Positions 1 through 9,184 of a stretch of DNA of 64,000 nucleotides are shown in pieces. The stretch spans positions 7,068,001 to 7,132,000 of the forward strand of contig NZ_CP047020.1 in assembly GCF_009796285.1 (NCBI RefSeq). The letters run 5' to 3'. The stretch's first letter is position 1. Every line of letters starts with the position of its first letter. Made by a program: the position numbers and the translations under genes. Origin of the DNA: Streptomyces broussonetiae. Its GTDB lineage: Bacteria; Actinomycetota; Actinomycetes; Streptomycetales; Streptomycetaceae. The notes beneath the pieces were generated by a model. That model was not told the origin of the DNA. It was given only the letters and a program-made list of their open reading frames with translations, and made no database searches.

Positions 1-2
1 AC

Positions 3-1160
3 CTGGAGCGGGTCGTACGGGCCGTGCGCCTGGCCGGGTCCCTCACGCAGGCGGAGATCGCGCGGACGACCGGTCTGTCCGCCGCGACCGTCTCCAACAT
101 CGTGCGGGAGCTGAAGGACGGCGGAACCGTCGAGGTCACGCCCACGTCGGCGGGCGGCAGGCGGGCCCGCAGCGTCAGCTTGAGCGGGGACGCCGGCATC
201 GTGATCGGCGTCGACTTCGGGCACACCCACATGCGCGTCGCGATCGGGAACCTCGCCCATCAGGTGCTGGCCGAGGAGTCCGAGCCGCTGGACGTCGACG
301 CCTCCGCCGCGCAGGGCTTCGACCGGGCCGAGCAGCTGGTCAGCCGCCTGATCGCGGCCACCGGGGTGAACCGCTCCAAGGTGGCGGGCGTGGGGCTCGG
401 CGTGCCGGGCCCGATCGACGTCGAGTCGGGGACGCTGGGATCGACCTCGATCCTGCCGGGCTGGGGCGGCACCAAACCCGCCGAGGAGCTGCGCGAGCGG
501 CTCGGCGTGCCCGTGCACGTGGACAACGACGCCAACCTCGGTGCCCTCGGTGAGCTGGTCTGGGGCAGCGGAAAGGGCGTGCGCGACCTCGCCTACATCA
601 AGGTCGCGAGCGGTGTCGGCGCCGGTCTGGTGATCGACGGGAAGATCTACCGCGGCCCGGGCGGCACAGCGGGTGAAATCGGGCACATCACCCTCGACGA
701 GTCCGGCCCGGTCTGCCGCTGCGGCAACCGCGGCTGCCTGGAGACCTTCGCGGCCGCGCGGTACGTGCTGCCGCTGCTCCAGCCCAGCCACGGCGCCGAC
801 CTCACGCTCGAGGGTGTCGTACGGCTGGCCAGGGAGGGTGACCCGGGTTGCCGTCGGGTGATCGCCGACGTCGGCCGCCACATCGGCAGCGGCGTGGCCA
901 ATCTCTGCAATCTGCTCAATCCCAGCCGGGTGGTCCTCGGCGGTGATCTCGCCGAGGCCGGTGAGCTGGTGCTCGGGCCGATCAGGGAGTCCGTGGGGCG
1001 CTATGCCATCCCCAGCGCGGCACGCCAACTGTCCGTGCTTCCAGGGGCACTTGGCGGCCGTGCGGAGGTGCTCGGGGCGCTCGCCCTCGCGCTCAGCGAG
1101 ATGGGCGATTCAACCCTTTTGGACGGGTCCGTTCCCGCGGCCACCCCTGTCTTCACTTAG
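3..1160 (+). CDS. rok7B7: ROK-family transcriptional regulator, 5'-truncated by the window edge
   Basis: The reading frame is open from the first bases of the window, so the true start lies upstream; a GTG at 24 is only the first start codon visible. The N-terminal part is a winged helix-turn-helix (TQAEIARTTGLSAATVSNIV). It is followed by a ROK sugar-kinase-like fold: the ATP-type loop VDFGHTHMRV near residue 63, VDNDANLGALGE, the GTAGEIGHI segment and the cysteine cluster CRCGNRGCLE that binds zinc in ROK proteins. The xylFGH-like transporter operon follows 121 bp downstream in the same direction. In S. coelicolor the regulator next to xylFGH is Rok7B7 (SCO6008), a pleiotropic sugar-responsive regulator of carbon control and antibiotic production; the assignment here rests on this context plus domain type. 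An inverted repeat right after the stop may be its operator. Confidence 0.88.
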   Translation: MERVVRAVRLAGSLTQAEIARTTGLSAATVSNIVRELKDGGTVEVTPTSAGGRRARSVSLSGDAGIVIGVDFGHTHMRVAIGNLAHQVLAEESEPLDVDASAAQGFDRAEQLVSRLIAATGVNRSKVAGVGLGVPGPIDVESGTLGSTSILPGWGGTKPAEELRERLGVPVHVDNDANLGALGELVWGSGKGVRDLAYIKVASGVGAGLVIDGKIYRGPGGTAGEIGHITLDESGPVCRCGNRGCLETFAAARYVLPLLQPSHGADLTLEGVVRLAREGDPGCRRVIADVGRHIGSGVANLCNLLNPSRVVLGGDLAEAGELVLGPIRESVGRYAIPSAARQLSVLPGALGGRAEVLGALALALSEMGDSTLLDGSVPAATPVFT

Positions 1161-1161
1161 A

Positions 1162-1190
1162 TAACGGATGGCACCGTTGCCATCTCGTTA
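1162..1190. promoter_or_regulatory. Inverted repeat between ROK regulator and xylF (operator or terminator)
   Basis: GATGGCA and TGCCATC are perfect 7-bp arms around CCGT. The match continues outward as TAACG and CGTTA with a single extra base in the right arm. It begins 2 bp after the ROK stop codon and lies upstream of a TTGACG element at 1203-1208. No T-run follows, so an operator for a ROK dimer is as likely as a terminator. Regulatory role is inferred. Confidence 0.5.
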
Positions 1191-1281
1191 AGGATTTACT
1201 TCTTGACGTCGAACCAACGGCCGAGTTGACTTCCAGCCACCTCGGCCGCAACGACGCGGCCTCGTCAGGGAGGTTTCTGAA

Positions 1282-2397
1282 GTGAACGCACGTATGCGTC
1301 GTGCCGCCTTTGTCGTTGCCGCCGGTGCGATGGCTGTCTCGCTGGCCGCGTGTGGCAGCGCCAAGGAGTCGAAGGGCGGGGGCTCTTCCTCCTCGTCGTC
1401 CGCCAAGAAGGGCGACAACATCAAGGTCGGACTGCTCCTTCCGGAGAACAAGACCGCGCGTTACGAGAAGTTCGACCGGCCGCTGATCGAGAAGAAGATC
1501 AAGGAGCTGACGAACGGCAAGGCGACCATCGACTACAACAACGCCCGCCAGGACGCGAACCTGCAGGCCCAGCAGGTCGACACCATGATCACCAACAAGG
1601 TGGACGTCCTGATCGTGGACGCGGTGGACGCCAAGGCCATCCAGAACTCCGTGCAGAAGGCCGTGGACGCGGGCATCAAGGTCGTCGCCTACGACCGTCT
1701 CGCCGAGGGCCCGATCAGCGCCTACACCTCCTTCGACAACGAAGAGGTCGGCAAGACGCAGGGCCAGGCCCTGCTGAAGGCGCTGGGCAGCAAGGCCACC
1801 AAGTCCTCCAAGATCGTCATGGTCAACGGCTCCGTCACCGACCCGAACGCCGCCCAGTTCAAGAAGGGTGCCCACGAGGTCCTCGACGGCAAGGTCACGA
1901 TCGCCAAGGAGTACGACACCAAGGAGTGGTCGCCGGACAACGCCAACTCCGAGATGGAGGCGGCGATCTCCGCGGTCGGCAAGAACAACATCGCGGGTGT
2001 CTACTCCGCCAACGACGGCATGGCCGGCGGTATCATCACCGCCCTCAGCGCCGCCGGCGTCAAGGTCCCGGTCACCGGCCAGGACGCCGAGCTGGCCGGT
2101 GTGCAGCGCATCGTCGCCGGTTCGCAGTACATGAGCGTCTTCAAGTCGTACCCGCAGGAGGCGAACGTCGCCGCGGAGATGGCCGTCGCGCTCGCCCAGG
2201 GCAAGCCGCTGGACTCCATCGCCAAGGACAAGGTCTCCAGCACCTCCCAGAAGGACGTCCCCTCGGTCCTCGTCCCGGTCGTCTCGCTGACCCAGGACAA
2301 CATCAAGGACACGGTCATCAAGCAGGGCTACTACACCGTCGCCGACATCTGCACCGCCGACTACAAGGCGGCCTGCGACAAGCTCGGCCTCAAGTAA
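1282..2397 (+). CDS. xylF: Sugar (xylose-type) ABC transporter substrate-binding lipoprotein
   Basis: A 371-residue periplasmic-binding protein of the RbsB/XylF type (Peripla_BP_4). A lipoprotein signal peptide ends at the lipobox SLAAC (Cys24), followed by a Ser/Gly/Lys-rich linker, so the mature protein should be anchored on the outer face of the membrane. Hallmarks include NARQDANLQAQQVD, DAVDAKAIQNSVQ and YSANDGMAGGII, all typical of the xylose-binding subgroup. The GTG start is preceded by AGGGAGG at 1267-1273 with an 8-base spacer. It is the first gene of a three-gene importer operon with the ATPase and permease downstream. Substrate is inferred to be D-xylose or a related pentose from family and neighbourhood; the ROK regulator upstream probably controls it. 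Confidence 0.9.
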   Translation: MNARMRRAAFVVAAGAMAVSLAACGSAKESKGGGSSSSSSAKKGDNIKVGLLLPENKTARYEKFDRPLIEKKIKELTNGKATIDYNNARQDANLQAQQVDTMITNKVDVLIVDAVDAKAIQNSVQKAVDAGIKVVAYDRLAEGPISAYTSFDNEEVGKTQGQALLKALGSKATKSSKIVMVNGSVTDPNAAQFKKGAHEVLDGKVTIAKEYDTKEWSPDNANSEMEAAISAVGKNNIAGVYSANDGMAGGIITALSAAGVKVPVTGQDAELAGVQRIVAGSQYMSVFKSYPQEANVAAEMAVALAQGKPLDSIAKDKVSSTSQKDVPSVLVPVVSLTQDNIKDTVIKQGYYTVADICTADYKAACDKLGLK

Positions 2398-2618
2398 GCG
2401 ACGTCAAGTCCCTTCCCGCACACGGGTGTTCGTCCTTGAATGCCCTTAGGGAAGCCGACTGAACGCCGCCAAGGCTCCTCCGGCGTCCCGCGATCACACA
2501 GCCCCGCAAGCTCGGCGCGGGGCGCCGGACGGAATTCCCCCCAGGGTTGCTCCCGACCCACCCACCCAGATTTCTGCACAACCTCCCGCCGGGTCAGGCG
2601 GCGAAGGAGATGGTTCAC

Positions 2619-3401
2619 GTGTCCGCTACGCCCGTGCTGGCGTTGCGCGGGGTCTCCAAGCGGTTCGGTGCCGTTCAGGCGCTCACCGACGTAGAGCTTG
2701 AGGTCCACGCCGGTGAGGTGGTCGCCCTGGTGGGCGACAACGGCGCCGGAAAGTCCACGCTGGTCAAGACGATCGCCGGCGTCCACCCGATCGACGAGGG
2801 TGCCATCGAGTGGGACGGCAACGCCGTCACCATCAGCAGGCCGCACGACGCCCAGGCCCTGGGCATCGCGACGGTCTACCAGGACCTTGCGCTGTGCGAC
2901 AACATCGACGTCGTCGGCAACCTGTTCCTCGGCCGTGAGCTGAAGAAGTGGGGCGTCCTGGACGAGGTCGAGATGGAGCGCCGCTCCCGCGAGCTGCTCA
3001 CCACGCTGTCGATCCGCATCCCCAGCGTCCGCATCCCGATCGCCTCGCTCTCCGGCGGTCAGCGCCAGACCGTGGCCATCGCCCGCTCCATGCTCGGCGA
3101 GCCCAAGCTGGTGATCCTCGACGAGCCCACCGCCGCCCTCGGCGTCGAGCAGACCGCCCAGGTCCTCGACCTCGTGGAGCGGCTGCGTGAGCGTGGCCTC
3201 GCCGTCATTCTCATCAGCCACAACATGGCGGACGTGAAGGCGGTGGCCGACAAGGTCGCCGTTCTGCGCCTCGGCCGCAACAACGGCGTCTTCGAGGTCA
3301 AGACGACCTCGCAGGAGGAGATCATCTCCGCCATCACCGGCGCCACCGACAACGCCGTGACCCGCCGTGCGGCGCGCACGACCGGGGAGGTTTCCCAGTG
3401 A
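2619..3401 (+). CDS. xylG: Sugar ABC transporter ATP-binding protein (single-domain XylG type)
   Basis: A 260-residue ABC ATPase. Walker A is GDNGAGKSTL, the signature is LSGGQRQTVAIARS and Walker B is LVILDEPTAAL. It carries only one nucleotide-binding domain, whereas the enterobacterial XylG/RbsA proteins are tandem fusions of about 500 residues; the single-domain form is usual for actinobacterial members and must dimerise. The GTG at 2619 is preferred over an ATG at 2610 because the AAGGAG at 2604-2609 abuts the ATG but is 9 bases from the GTG. Its stop overlaps the permease start (GTGA), indicating translational coupling. Confidence 0.9.
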   Translation: MSATPVLALRGVSKRFGAVQALTDVELEVHAGEVVALVGDNGAGKSTLVKTIAGVHPIDEGAIEWDGNAVTISRPHDAQALGIATVYQDLALCDNIDVVGNLFLGRELKKWGVLDEVEMERRSRELLTTLSIRIPSVRIPIASLSGGQRQTVAIARSMLGEPKLVILDEPTAALGVEQTAQVLDLVERLRERGLAVILISHNMADVKAVADKVAVLRLGRNNGVFEVKTTSQEEIISAITGATDNAVTRRAARTTGEVSQ

Positions 3402-4708
3402 GCATCGACAAGACCTCCGCGAGCGCCGACAAGGCCCCGGCGCCGGACGCGCCCGCCGTGGAGAACCCCGAGGCCGCGGCCGCAGCGGTCACCGCGGTCG
3501 ACCCGCGCCTGCTGGTGCAGCAAGAGGGCCTGCTCGGCTACTGGCACGAGTTCAAGCGGAAGATGAAGGCCGGTGAGCTGGGTTCCCTCCCGGTCATCCT
3601 GGGCCTCGCGATCATCTGCATCATCTTCCAGGTCCTGAACTCCAACTTCCTGTCCGCGCAGAACATCAACGACATCACGATCACGATGGTCGGCACGGGC
3701 ATGATCTCGGTCGGCATCGTCTTCGTGCTGCTGCTCGGCGAGATCGACCTGTCCGTCGGCTCGGTCAGCGGCGCGGCCAGCGCCCTCGCCGGTGTCCTCG
3801 CGGTCAACCAGGGCTGGCCCGAGTGGACGGCCGTGCTCATCGCGTTGGCCGCCGGTGTCGCCATCGGCGCGCTGCACGGCTTCTTCTTCGCGGTCCTCGG
3901 AGCCCCCGCCTTCGCCGTCACCCTGGCCGGACTGCTGTTCTGGCTGGGCTTCATGCTGAAGGTGCTCGGCGCCGACGGCACGATCAACCTCGACCCGAAC
4001 GGCCTGGTCGGCAAGCTGACCACGTACTACTTCTCGGACGTGGCCGCCGCCTACGGACTGGCCGTCGTCGTGGTCGGCGTGTTCTTCCTCACCTCCTTCC
4101 TGAGCAACCGGCGCCGGGAGGCCGCGGGCGTGCCGGCCCGGCCGCTCAGCGACACGATCCTGCGCACGGCGCTGCTGGCCGTGATCTCCTTCGCCGCGGC
4201 CTACATGTACAACCAGTACAAGGGTCTGCCGCTGGCCACGGTGATCTTCGTCTTCTTCCTGGTCGCCACGGACTTCGTGCTGCGGCGCACGTCGTACGGC
4301 CGCAAGATCTTCGCGCTCGGCGGCAGCGTGGAGGCTTCGCGCCGTGCGGGTATCAACGTCACCGCGGTGCGGATCTCCGTCTTCGCCATCTCCGGCGGTT
4401 TCGCGGCGATCGGCGGTCTGTTCCTGGCATCGAAGATCGCGTCGGCGAACCAGAGCGCCGGCACCGGTGACCTGCTGATGAACGCCATCGCGGCGGCCGT
4501 CATCGGTGGTACGTCGCTCTTCGGCGGCCGGGGTCGTACCTGGAACGCGCTGCTCGGTGTGCTGGTGATCGTCTCGATCCAGTACGGGCTCCAGCTGGAG
4601 TCCATCGCGGAGCCGGTGAAGTACATGATCACCGCCGCGGTTCTGCTCACCACCGTGGTGATCGACTCCATCACCCGCAAGACGCAGAAGACGGCCGGTC
4701 GTGCATAG
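3398..4708 (+). CDS. xylH: Sugar ABC transporter permease
   Basis: A 436-residue polytopic membrane protein of the BPD_transp_2 (RbsC/XylH) family with about ten hydrophobic segments. It has an N-terminal cytoplasmic Ala/Pro-rich extension of roughly 50 residues before the first segment. The conserved LLGEIDLSVGSV near residue 107 and GGTSLFGGRG near residue 370 are characteristic of this permease family. The start overlaps the ATPase stop by four bases. It forms the membrane channel of the xylFGH-like importer. A stem-loop at 4727-4751 closes the operon. Confidence 0.92.
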   Translation: MSIDKTSASADKAPAPDAPAVENPEAAAAAVTAVDPRLLVQQEGLLGYWHEFKRKMKAGELGSLPVILGLAIICIIFQVLNSNFLSAQNINDITITMVGTGMISVGIVFVLLLGEIDLSVGSVSGAASALAGVLAVNQGWPEWTAVLIALAAGVAIGALHGFFFAVLGAPAFAVTLAGLLFWLGFMLKVLGADGTINLDPNGLVGKLTTYYFSDVAAAYGLAVVVVGVFFLTSFLSNRRREAAGVPARPLSDTILRTALLAVISFAAAYMYNQYKGLPLATVIFVFFLVATDFVLRRTSYGRKIFALGGSVEASRRAGINVTAVRISVFAISGGFAAIGGLFLASKIASANQSAGTGDLLMNAIAAAVIGGTSLFGGRGRTWNALLGVLVIVSIQYGLQLESIAEPVKYMITAAVLLTTVVIDSITRKTQKTAGRA

Positions 4709-4726
4709 CAAGAAGTAGGAACAGTT

Positions 4727-4751
4727 GCCCGGTGCCTGAAAGGTGCCGGGC
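4727..4751 (+). terminator. Hairpin terminator after the xylFGH-like operon
   Basis: GCCCGGTGCC pairs with GGTGCCGGGC through ten positions, two of them G-T wobbles, around the loop TGAAA. It begins 19 bp after the permease stop and precedes dxs. Confidence 0.6.
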
Positions 4752-4833
4752 GCTGTCGTGTTGTGCAAAGTCAGAACATTAGACTCGGGCGAGCCCGGCA
4801 AAGCTCGATCAGCTCTACTGCAAGGAGGCACGG

Positions 4834-6762
4834 GTGCCGCTGCTGACCCGCATCAGGGGACCGCGCGATCTGGACCGGCTCAGCCTGGAGGAGCTGGACC
4901 AGCTGGCACAGGAGATCCGGACCTTCCTCGTCGACGCGGTCTCCAAGACCGGCGGCCACCTCGGCCCCAACCTGGGCGTGGTCGAGCTCACCATCGCCCT
5001 GCACCGCGTCTTCGACTCCCCCAGGGACAAGGTCCTGTGGGACACGGGCCACCAGTCGTACGTGCACAAGCTGCTCACCGGCCGGCAGGACTTCTCCAGG
5101 CTGAAGATGAAGGGCGGCCTGTCGGGCTACCCCGCGCAGGCCGAGTCCGAGCACGACGTCATCGAGAACAGCCACGCCTCCACGGTCCTCGGCTGGGCCG
5201 ACGGCATCGCCAAGGCCAACCAGCTCAAGCGGCGCGACAGCCATGTCGTGGCCGTCATCGGTGACGGTGCGCTCACCGGCGGTATGGCCTGGGAGGCGCT
5301 GAACAACATCGCCGACGCCAAGGACCGCCCGCTGGTCATCGTCGTCAACGACAACGAACGGTCGTACGCGCCCACCATCGGCGGCCTCGCCAACCACCTG
5401 GCCACGCTGCGCACGACGGACGGCTACGAGCGGTTCCTCGCCCGCGGGAAGGACCTGCTGGAGCGGACCCCCGTCGTCGGCAGGCCGCTGTACGAGACCC
5501 TGCACGGCGCGAAGAAGGGGCTGAAGGACTTCATCGCCCCGCAGGGCATGTTCGAGGACCTGGGCCTGAAGTACGTCGGCCCGATCGACGGCCACGACAT
5601 CGAGGCGCTGGAGTCGGCGCTGGCCCGGGCCAAACGGTTCGGCGGCCCGGTGATCGTGCACTGCCTGACCGAGAAGGGCCGCGGCTACCAGCCCGCCCTG
5701 CAGGACGAGGCCGACCGCTTCCACGGCATCGGACCCATCCACCCCGACACCGGCCTGCCGATCAAGGCCTCCGGCGCCGACTGGACCTCCGTCTTCGGTG
5801 ACGAGATGGTCGAGCTGGGCAAGGAGCGCGACGACATCGTGGCGATCACGGCGGCCATGCTCCAGCCGGTCGGCCTGAAGAAGTTCGCCGACACCTTCCC
5901 GGACCGGATCTACGACGTCGGCATCGCCGAGCAGCACGGCGCCGTCTCCGCCGCGGGCCTGGCGTACGCCGGACTGCACCCCGTCTTCGCCGTGTACGCC
6001 ACCTTCCTCAACCGCGCCTTCGACCAGGTCCTCATGGACGTGGCCCTGCACAAGTGCGGGGTCACCTTCGTGCTGGACCGGGCCGGCGTCACCGGAACGG
6101 ACGGTGCCTCCCACAACGGCATGTGGGACATGTCGATCCTCCAGGTGGTGCCCGGCCTCAGGCTGGCCGCGCCGCGCGACGCCGAGCAGGTGCGCGCCCA
6201 GCTCAGGGAGGCCGTCGCCGTGGACGACGCGCCGACCGTGGTCCGCTTCTCCAAGGGTGCCGTCGGGCCTGCCGTACCCGCCGTGGGCCGGATCGGCGCC
6301 ATGGACGTGCTGCGCGAGCCCGGCGCCGACAAGCCGGACGTGCTGCTGGTCTCGGTGGGCGCGCTCGCCCCGATGTGCCTGGAGATCGCGGCCCTGCTCG
6401 ACAAGCAGGGCATCTCCACCACCGTGGTCGACCCGCGCTGGGTCAAGCCCGTCGACGAGGCCATGGCCCCGTTGGCCGAGCGGCACCGGGTCGTCGTCAC
6501 CGTCGAGGACAACAGCCGGGTCGGCGGTGTCGGCTCCGCCGTCGCCCAGGCCCTGCGCGACGCGGGTGTCGATGTGCCGCTGCGTGACTTCGGTATTCCG
6601 CCCCGCTTCCTCGACCACGCCTCCCGCGGCGAGGTGCTCACCGAGATCGGCCTGACCGCCCCGGACATCGCCCGTCAGGTCACCGGGCTGGTCTCCAAGC
6701 TGGACGGCCGCTTCGACCGTACGGCCGCAGAGGTGGACTCGGTGGAGCCCGCCCGCGACTGA
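4834..6762 (+). CDS. dxs: 1-deoxy-D-xylulose-5-phosphate synthase
   Basis: A 642-residue thiamine-diphosphate enzyme that condenses pyruvate and glyceraldehyde-3-phosphate to DXP, the first step of the MEP isoprenoid pathway. The ThDP-binding segment GDGALTGG is at residues 143-150 with the downstream NDNERSYAP. GHLGPNLG (41-48) and TGHQSY (71-76) are conserved substrate and cofactor contacts. The second half holds the transketolase pyrimidine-binding domain (YDVGIAEQHGA, FLNRAFDQ) and the C-terminal transketolase domain. Length matches the family. The GTG start follows AAGGAGG (4822-4828) by five bases. It appears monocistronic, with a strong terminator after it. Streptomyces often carry two dxs copies, so this may not be the only one. 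Confidence 0.96.
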   Translation: MPLLTRIRGPRDLDRLSLEELDQLAQEIRTFLVDAVSKTGGHLGPNLGVVELTIALHRVFDSPRDKVLWDTGHQSYVHKLLTGRQDFSRLKMKGGLSGYPAQAESEHDVIENSHASTVLGWADGIAKANQLKRRDSHVVAVIGDGALTGGMAWEALNNIADAKDRPLVIVVNDNERSYAPTIGGLANHLATLRTTDGYERFLARGKDLLERTPVVGRPLYETLHGAKKGLKDFIAPQGMFEDLGLKYVGPIDGHDIEALESALARAKRFGGPVIVHCLTEKGRGYQPALQDEADRFHGIGPIHPDTGLPIKASGADWTSVFGDEMVELGKERDDIVAITAAMLQPVGLKKFADTFPDRIYDVGIAEQHGAVSAAGLAYAGLHPVFAVYATFLNRAFDQVLMDVALHKCGVTFVLDRAGVTGTDGASHNGMWDMSILQVVPGLRLAAPRDAEQVRAQLREAVAVDDAPTVVRFSKGAVGPAVPAVGRIGAMDVLREPGADKPDVLLVSVGALAPMCLEIAALLDKQGISTTVVDPRWVKPVDEAMAPLAERHRVVVTVEDNSRVGGVGSAVAQALRDAGVDVPLRDFGIPPRFLDHASRGEVLTEIGLTAPDIARQVTGLVSKLDGRFDRTAAEVDSVEPARD

Positions 6763-6777
6763 CCGGAACGCGCCCCC

Positions 6778-6821
6778 ACGGGCCGGTTCCGCCACTTCCT
6801 GCGGTGGCGGAACCGGCCCGT
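6778..6821. terminator. Strong hairpin terminator after dxs
   Basis: An 18-bp perfect stem (6778-6795 with 6804-6821; left arm begins ACGGGCCGGTTCC) around the 8-base loop TTCCTGCG, 15 bp after the dxs stop. No U-tract, as is common in Streptomyces. Confidence 0.85.
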
Positions 6822-6924
6822 GTGCGTGAACCTGCCCGTACCGGGGCATACGCGTCCTGGCCCTCCCGGTCGGCCGGCCGTGCCCGGCCTTGTCGGGAAA
6901 CCCACAAGCGTGGGAGGTAGGCAC

Positions 6925-8448
6925 GTGAGCAGCGCGCTGTTCAGGACGAAGAACGTCGAGCAGTCCATCGAGGACACCGAGGAGCCGGAGCACTCGCTCA
7001 AGAAGTCCCTCTCCGCGCTCGACCTGACCGTCTTCGGCGTCGGGGTCATCATCGGCACCGGCATCTTCGTCCTCACCGGGCAGGTCGCCAAGAACAACGC
7101 CGGCCCGGCGGTGTCCCTGGCCTTCGTGGTGGCCGGCGTGGTCTGCGGGCTCGCCGCTCTGTGCTACGCCGAGTTCGCGTCCACGGTCCCCGTGGCGGGC
7201 TCGGCGTACACGTTCAGTTACGCCTCCCTGGGCGAGCTGCCCGCCTGGATCATCGGCTGGGACCTCGTCCTGGAGTTCGCCCTCGGCACGGCGGTGGTGG
7301 CGGTCGGCTGGTCCGGCTACATCCGCTCGCTGCTGGACAACGCGGGCTGGCATCTGCCGGACTACCTCTCCGGCCGGGACAACGCGACCGGCTTCGGCTT
7401 CGACATCCTCGCCGCCGCCCTGGTGCTGGTGCTCACCGGCATCCTCGTCCTGGGCATGAAACTGTCCGCCCGGATCACCTCGCTCGTCGTCGCGATCAAG
7501 GTGATCGTCGTGCTCATCGTGATCGTCGCCGGTGCCTTCTTCATCAACGCCGCCAACTACAAACCGTTCATCCCGCCGGCCCAGCCGGTACCGGCCGGCG
7601 GCAATCTCAAAGCCCCGCTCATCCAGCTGATGTTCGGCTGGGCACCGGCCAACTTCGGCGTGCTCGGCATCTTCACGGCCGCCTCGGTGGTGTTCTTCGC
7701 CTTCATCGGCTTCGACATCGTGGCCACGGCCGCCGAGGAGACCCGCAACCCGCAGCGGGACATGCCGCGCGGCATCCTCGGCTCACTGCTCATCTGCACC
7801 GTGCTCTACGTGGCCGTCTCCGTCGTCGTCACCGGCATGCAGAAGTACTCCCAGCTGTCCGTGGAGGCCCCGCTCGCCGACGCCTTCAAGGCCATCGGGC
7901 ACCCCTGGTACGCGGGCGTGATCAGCTTCGGCGCGGCCGTCGGCCTGACGACGGTCTGCATGATCCTGCTGCTCGGCCAGACCCGCGTCTTCTTCGCGAT
8001 GAGCCGCGACGGCCTGCTGCCGCGCTTCTTCTCCCACGTCCACCCGCGCTTCAGGACCCCGCACCGGCCGACCGTCCTGCTCGGCGTGGTCATCGCGATC
8101 GTCGCCGGTTTCACCAGCCTGAGCGAGCTGGCCGAGCTGGTGAACATCGGCACGCTCTTCGCGTTCGTCGTCGTCGCGATCAGCGTGGTCATCCTGCGCC
8201 GCACCCGCCCGGACCTGCCCCGCGCCTTCCGCACCCCGTGGGTCCCGGTCATCCCCGTCCTGTCCGTGTGCGCCTCGCTGTGGCTGATGCTCAACCTGCC
8301 CGCCGAGACCTGGCTGCGCTTCGCCATCTGGATGGTGATCGGGTTCGTCGTCTACTTCTTCTACGGCCGCACGCACAGCCGGCTGGCGCTGCGTGAGCAG
8401 GCCCGGGCCGGGGAGACCCCGGAGCCGCCCGCAGGGAACGCGCCCTAG
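6925..8448 (+). CDS. APC-superfamily amino-acid permease (CAT/YfnA type)
   Basis: A 507-residue transporter with about twelve to thirteen hydrophobic segments. The N-terminal GVGVIIGTGIFVLTG is the substrate-binding loop of APC transporters, and FFAFIGFDIVATAAEE with NPQRDMP is typical of the cationic amino acid transporter branch. The start at GTG 6925 is chosen because GGGAGG (6912-6917) sits seven bases upstream; an in-frame start at 6820 lies within the dxs terminator. It probably imports amino acids by proton symport; the actual substrate cannot be read from sequence. It is the last gene before the poly-gamma-glutamate-like locus, and a hairpin at 8454-8481 follows its stop. Confidence 0.9.
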   Translation: MSSALFRTKNVEQSIEDTEEPEHSLKKSLSALDLTVFGVGVIIGTGIFVLTGQVAKNNAGPAVSLAFVVAGVVCGLAALCYAEFASTVPVAGSAYTFSYASLGELPAWIIGWDLVLEFALGTAVVAVGWSGYIRSLLDNAGWHLPDYLSGRDNATGFGFDILAAALVLVLTGILVLGMKLSARITSLVVAIKVIVVLIVIVAGAFFINAANYKPFIPPAQPVPAGGNLKAPLIQLMFGWAPANFGVLGIFTAASVVFFAFIGFDIVATAAEETRNPQRDMPRGILGSLLICTVLYVAVSVVVTGMQKYSQLSVEAPLADAFKAIGHPWYAGVISFGAAVGLTTVCMILLLGQTRVFFAMSRDGLLPRFFSHVHPRFRTPHRPTVLLGVVIAIVAGFTSLSELAELVNIGTLFAFVVVAISVVILRRTRPDLPRAFRTPWVPVIPVLSVCASLWLMLNLPAETWLRFAIWMVIGFVVYFFYGRTHSRLALREQARAGETPEPPAGNAP

Positions 8449-8453
8449 GCCCG

Positions 8454-8481
8454 GGACCGGCAGGAGGCCGCCTGCCGGTCC
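8454..8481 (+). terminator. Hairpin terminator after the amino-acid permease
   Basis: An 11-bp perfect stem (GGACCGGCAGG with CCTGCCGGTCC) around AGGCCG, starting 6 bp after the permease stop. Confidence 0.7.
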
Positions 8482-8757
8482 GCGCGGCCGCACCCGGGCC
8501 GAGGCTCGGTCCAGGCTGAGCACGGCACTGTCGTCGCGGCCGGCCAGGGCCGAAGTCGGGCCGGCGGGAGGGGCGGGTGCGGTCGGAGGGCCACGGGTGC
8601 CGGTGCGTGGAGGGTGATGGCCGCCGGTGCGGTCACCGCGCCGGCCGGGCCCGCGGCCGGCGGCGATGCGGCCGCAGCCGGGGCCGACAGCAGCACCATG
8701 TACCGAGGCCTCACCGAGCCGGTCCCGGTGACGGCGTGCGGTTGCCTCAGCGGTGCC
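8482..8757. other. Gene-free convergent intergenic stretch
   Basis: Between the permease (+) and the NYN-domain gene (-). No frame shows a plausible protein. A second GC-rich hairpin (CGCCGGCC at 8639-8646 with GGCCGGCG at 8655-8662) could terminate the leftward operon. Otherwise nothing recognisable. Confidence 0.5.
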
Positions 8758-9171
8758 TCAGCCCAGCACCGTGCGTGGTCCGGTGACCTCGGCGCCCAGC
8801 TCGGACACCCTGCGGCGCAGTTCGCGGTCGGCCGTCACGACCAGGCAGGGGCGGGTGCCGGCTGCCGCGGCGAGTTCCACGATGCGGTCGTCGCCGCTGC
8901 CGGGTGCCTCGTCGACGCGCACACCGGGTACGGAGGCCGGACCCCGGGCCGCGCCTTCGAGGACGAGGACCAGTTCCACCGGCCCGGACAGGCCGGTCAC
9001 GCCGGATCGCGCGTACGGCACCAGCCGGTCGCGCAGGCGTACGGCAGCGGCGCGGCGGTCGCGCCACCAGCCGTCGGGCACGGATCCGACGACGTTCGCG
9101 CCGTCGACGATGAGGAGCGGCAGCGGAAGGGGCGCACCCGCCGCGTCGGGCGCGCCGGTGGTGTCCGTCAT
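8758..9171 (-). CDS. NYN/PIN-like domain protein (predicted nuclease)
   Basis: A 137-residue cytoplasmic protein. It starts with a short linker and then the beta-strand LLIVDGANVVGS, whose aspartate fits the first acidic residue of the PIN/NYN nuclease fold. Further acidic positions come from GSGDDRIVEL and from the strand VVTADRELRRR, the usual NYN arrangement. It lies 13 bp downstream of the exported protein gene on the same strand and is probably co-transcribed with it. The family cleaves or processes RNA in known cases; the specific role here is unknown. The ATG at 9171 is chosen because the upstream frame reads as low-quality Pro/Ser-rich sequence inside the neighbouring gene. Confidence 0.75.
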   Translation of the reverse strand: MTDTTGAPDAAGAPLPLPLLIVDGANVVGSVPDGWWRDRRAAAVRLRDRLVPYARSGVTGLSGPVELVLVLEGAARGPASVPGVRVDEAPGSGDDRIVELAAAAGTRPCLVVTADRELRRRVSELGAEVTGPRTVLG

Positions 9172-9184
9172 ACCGACAACGGTC

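Noticed and set aside
4771..7353. 860-codon minus-strand frame opposite dxs and the permease start
   Set aside because: Crosses two real genes and a terminator, with no domain; an antisense shadow.
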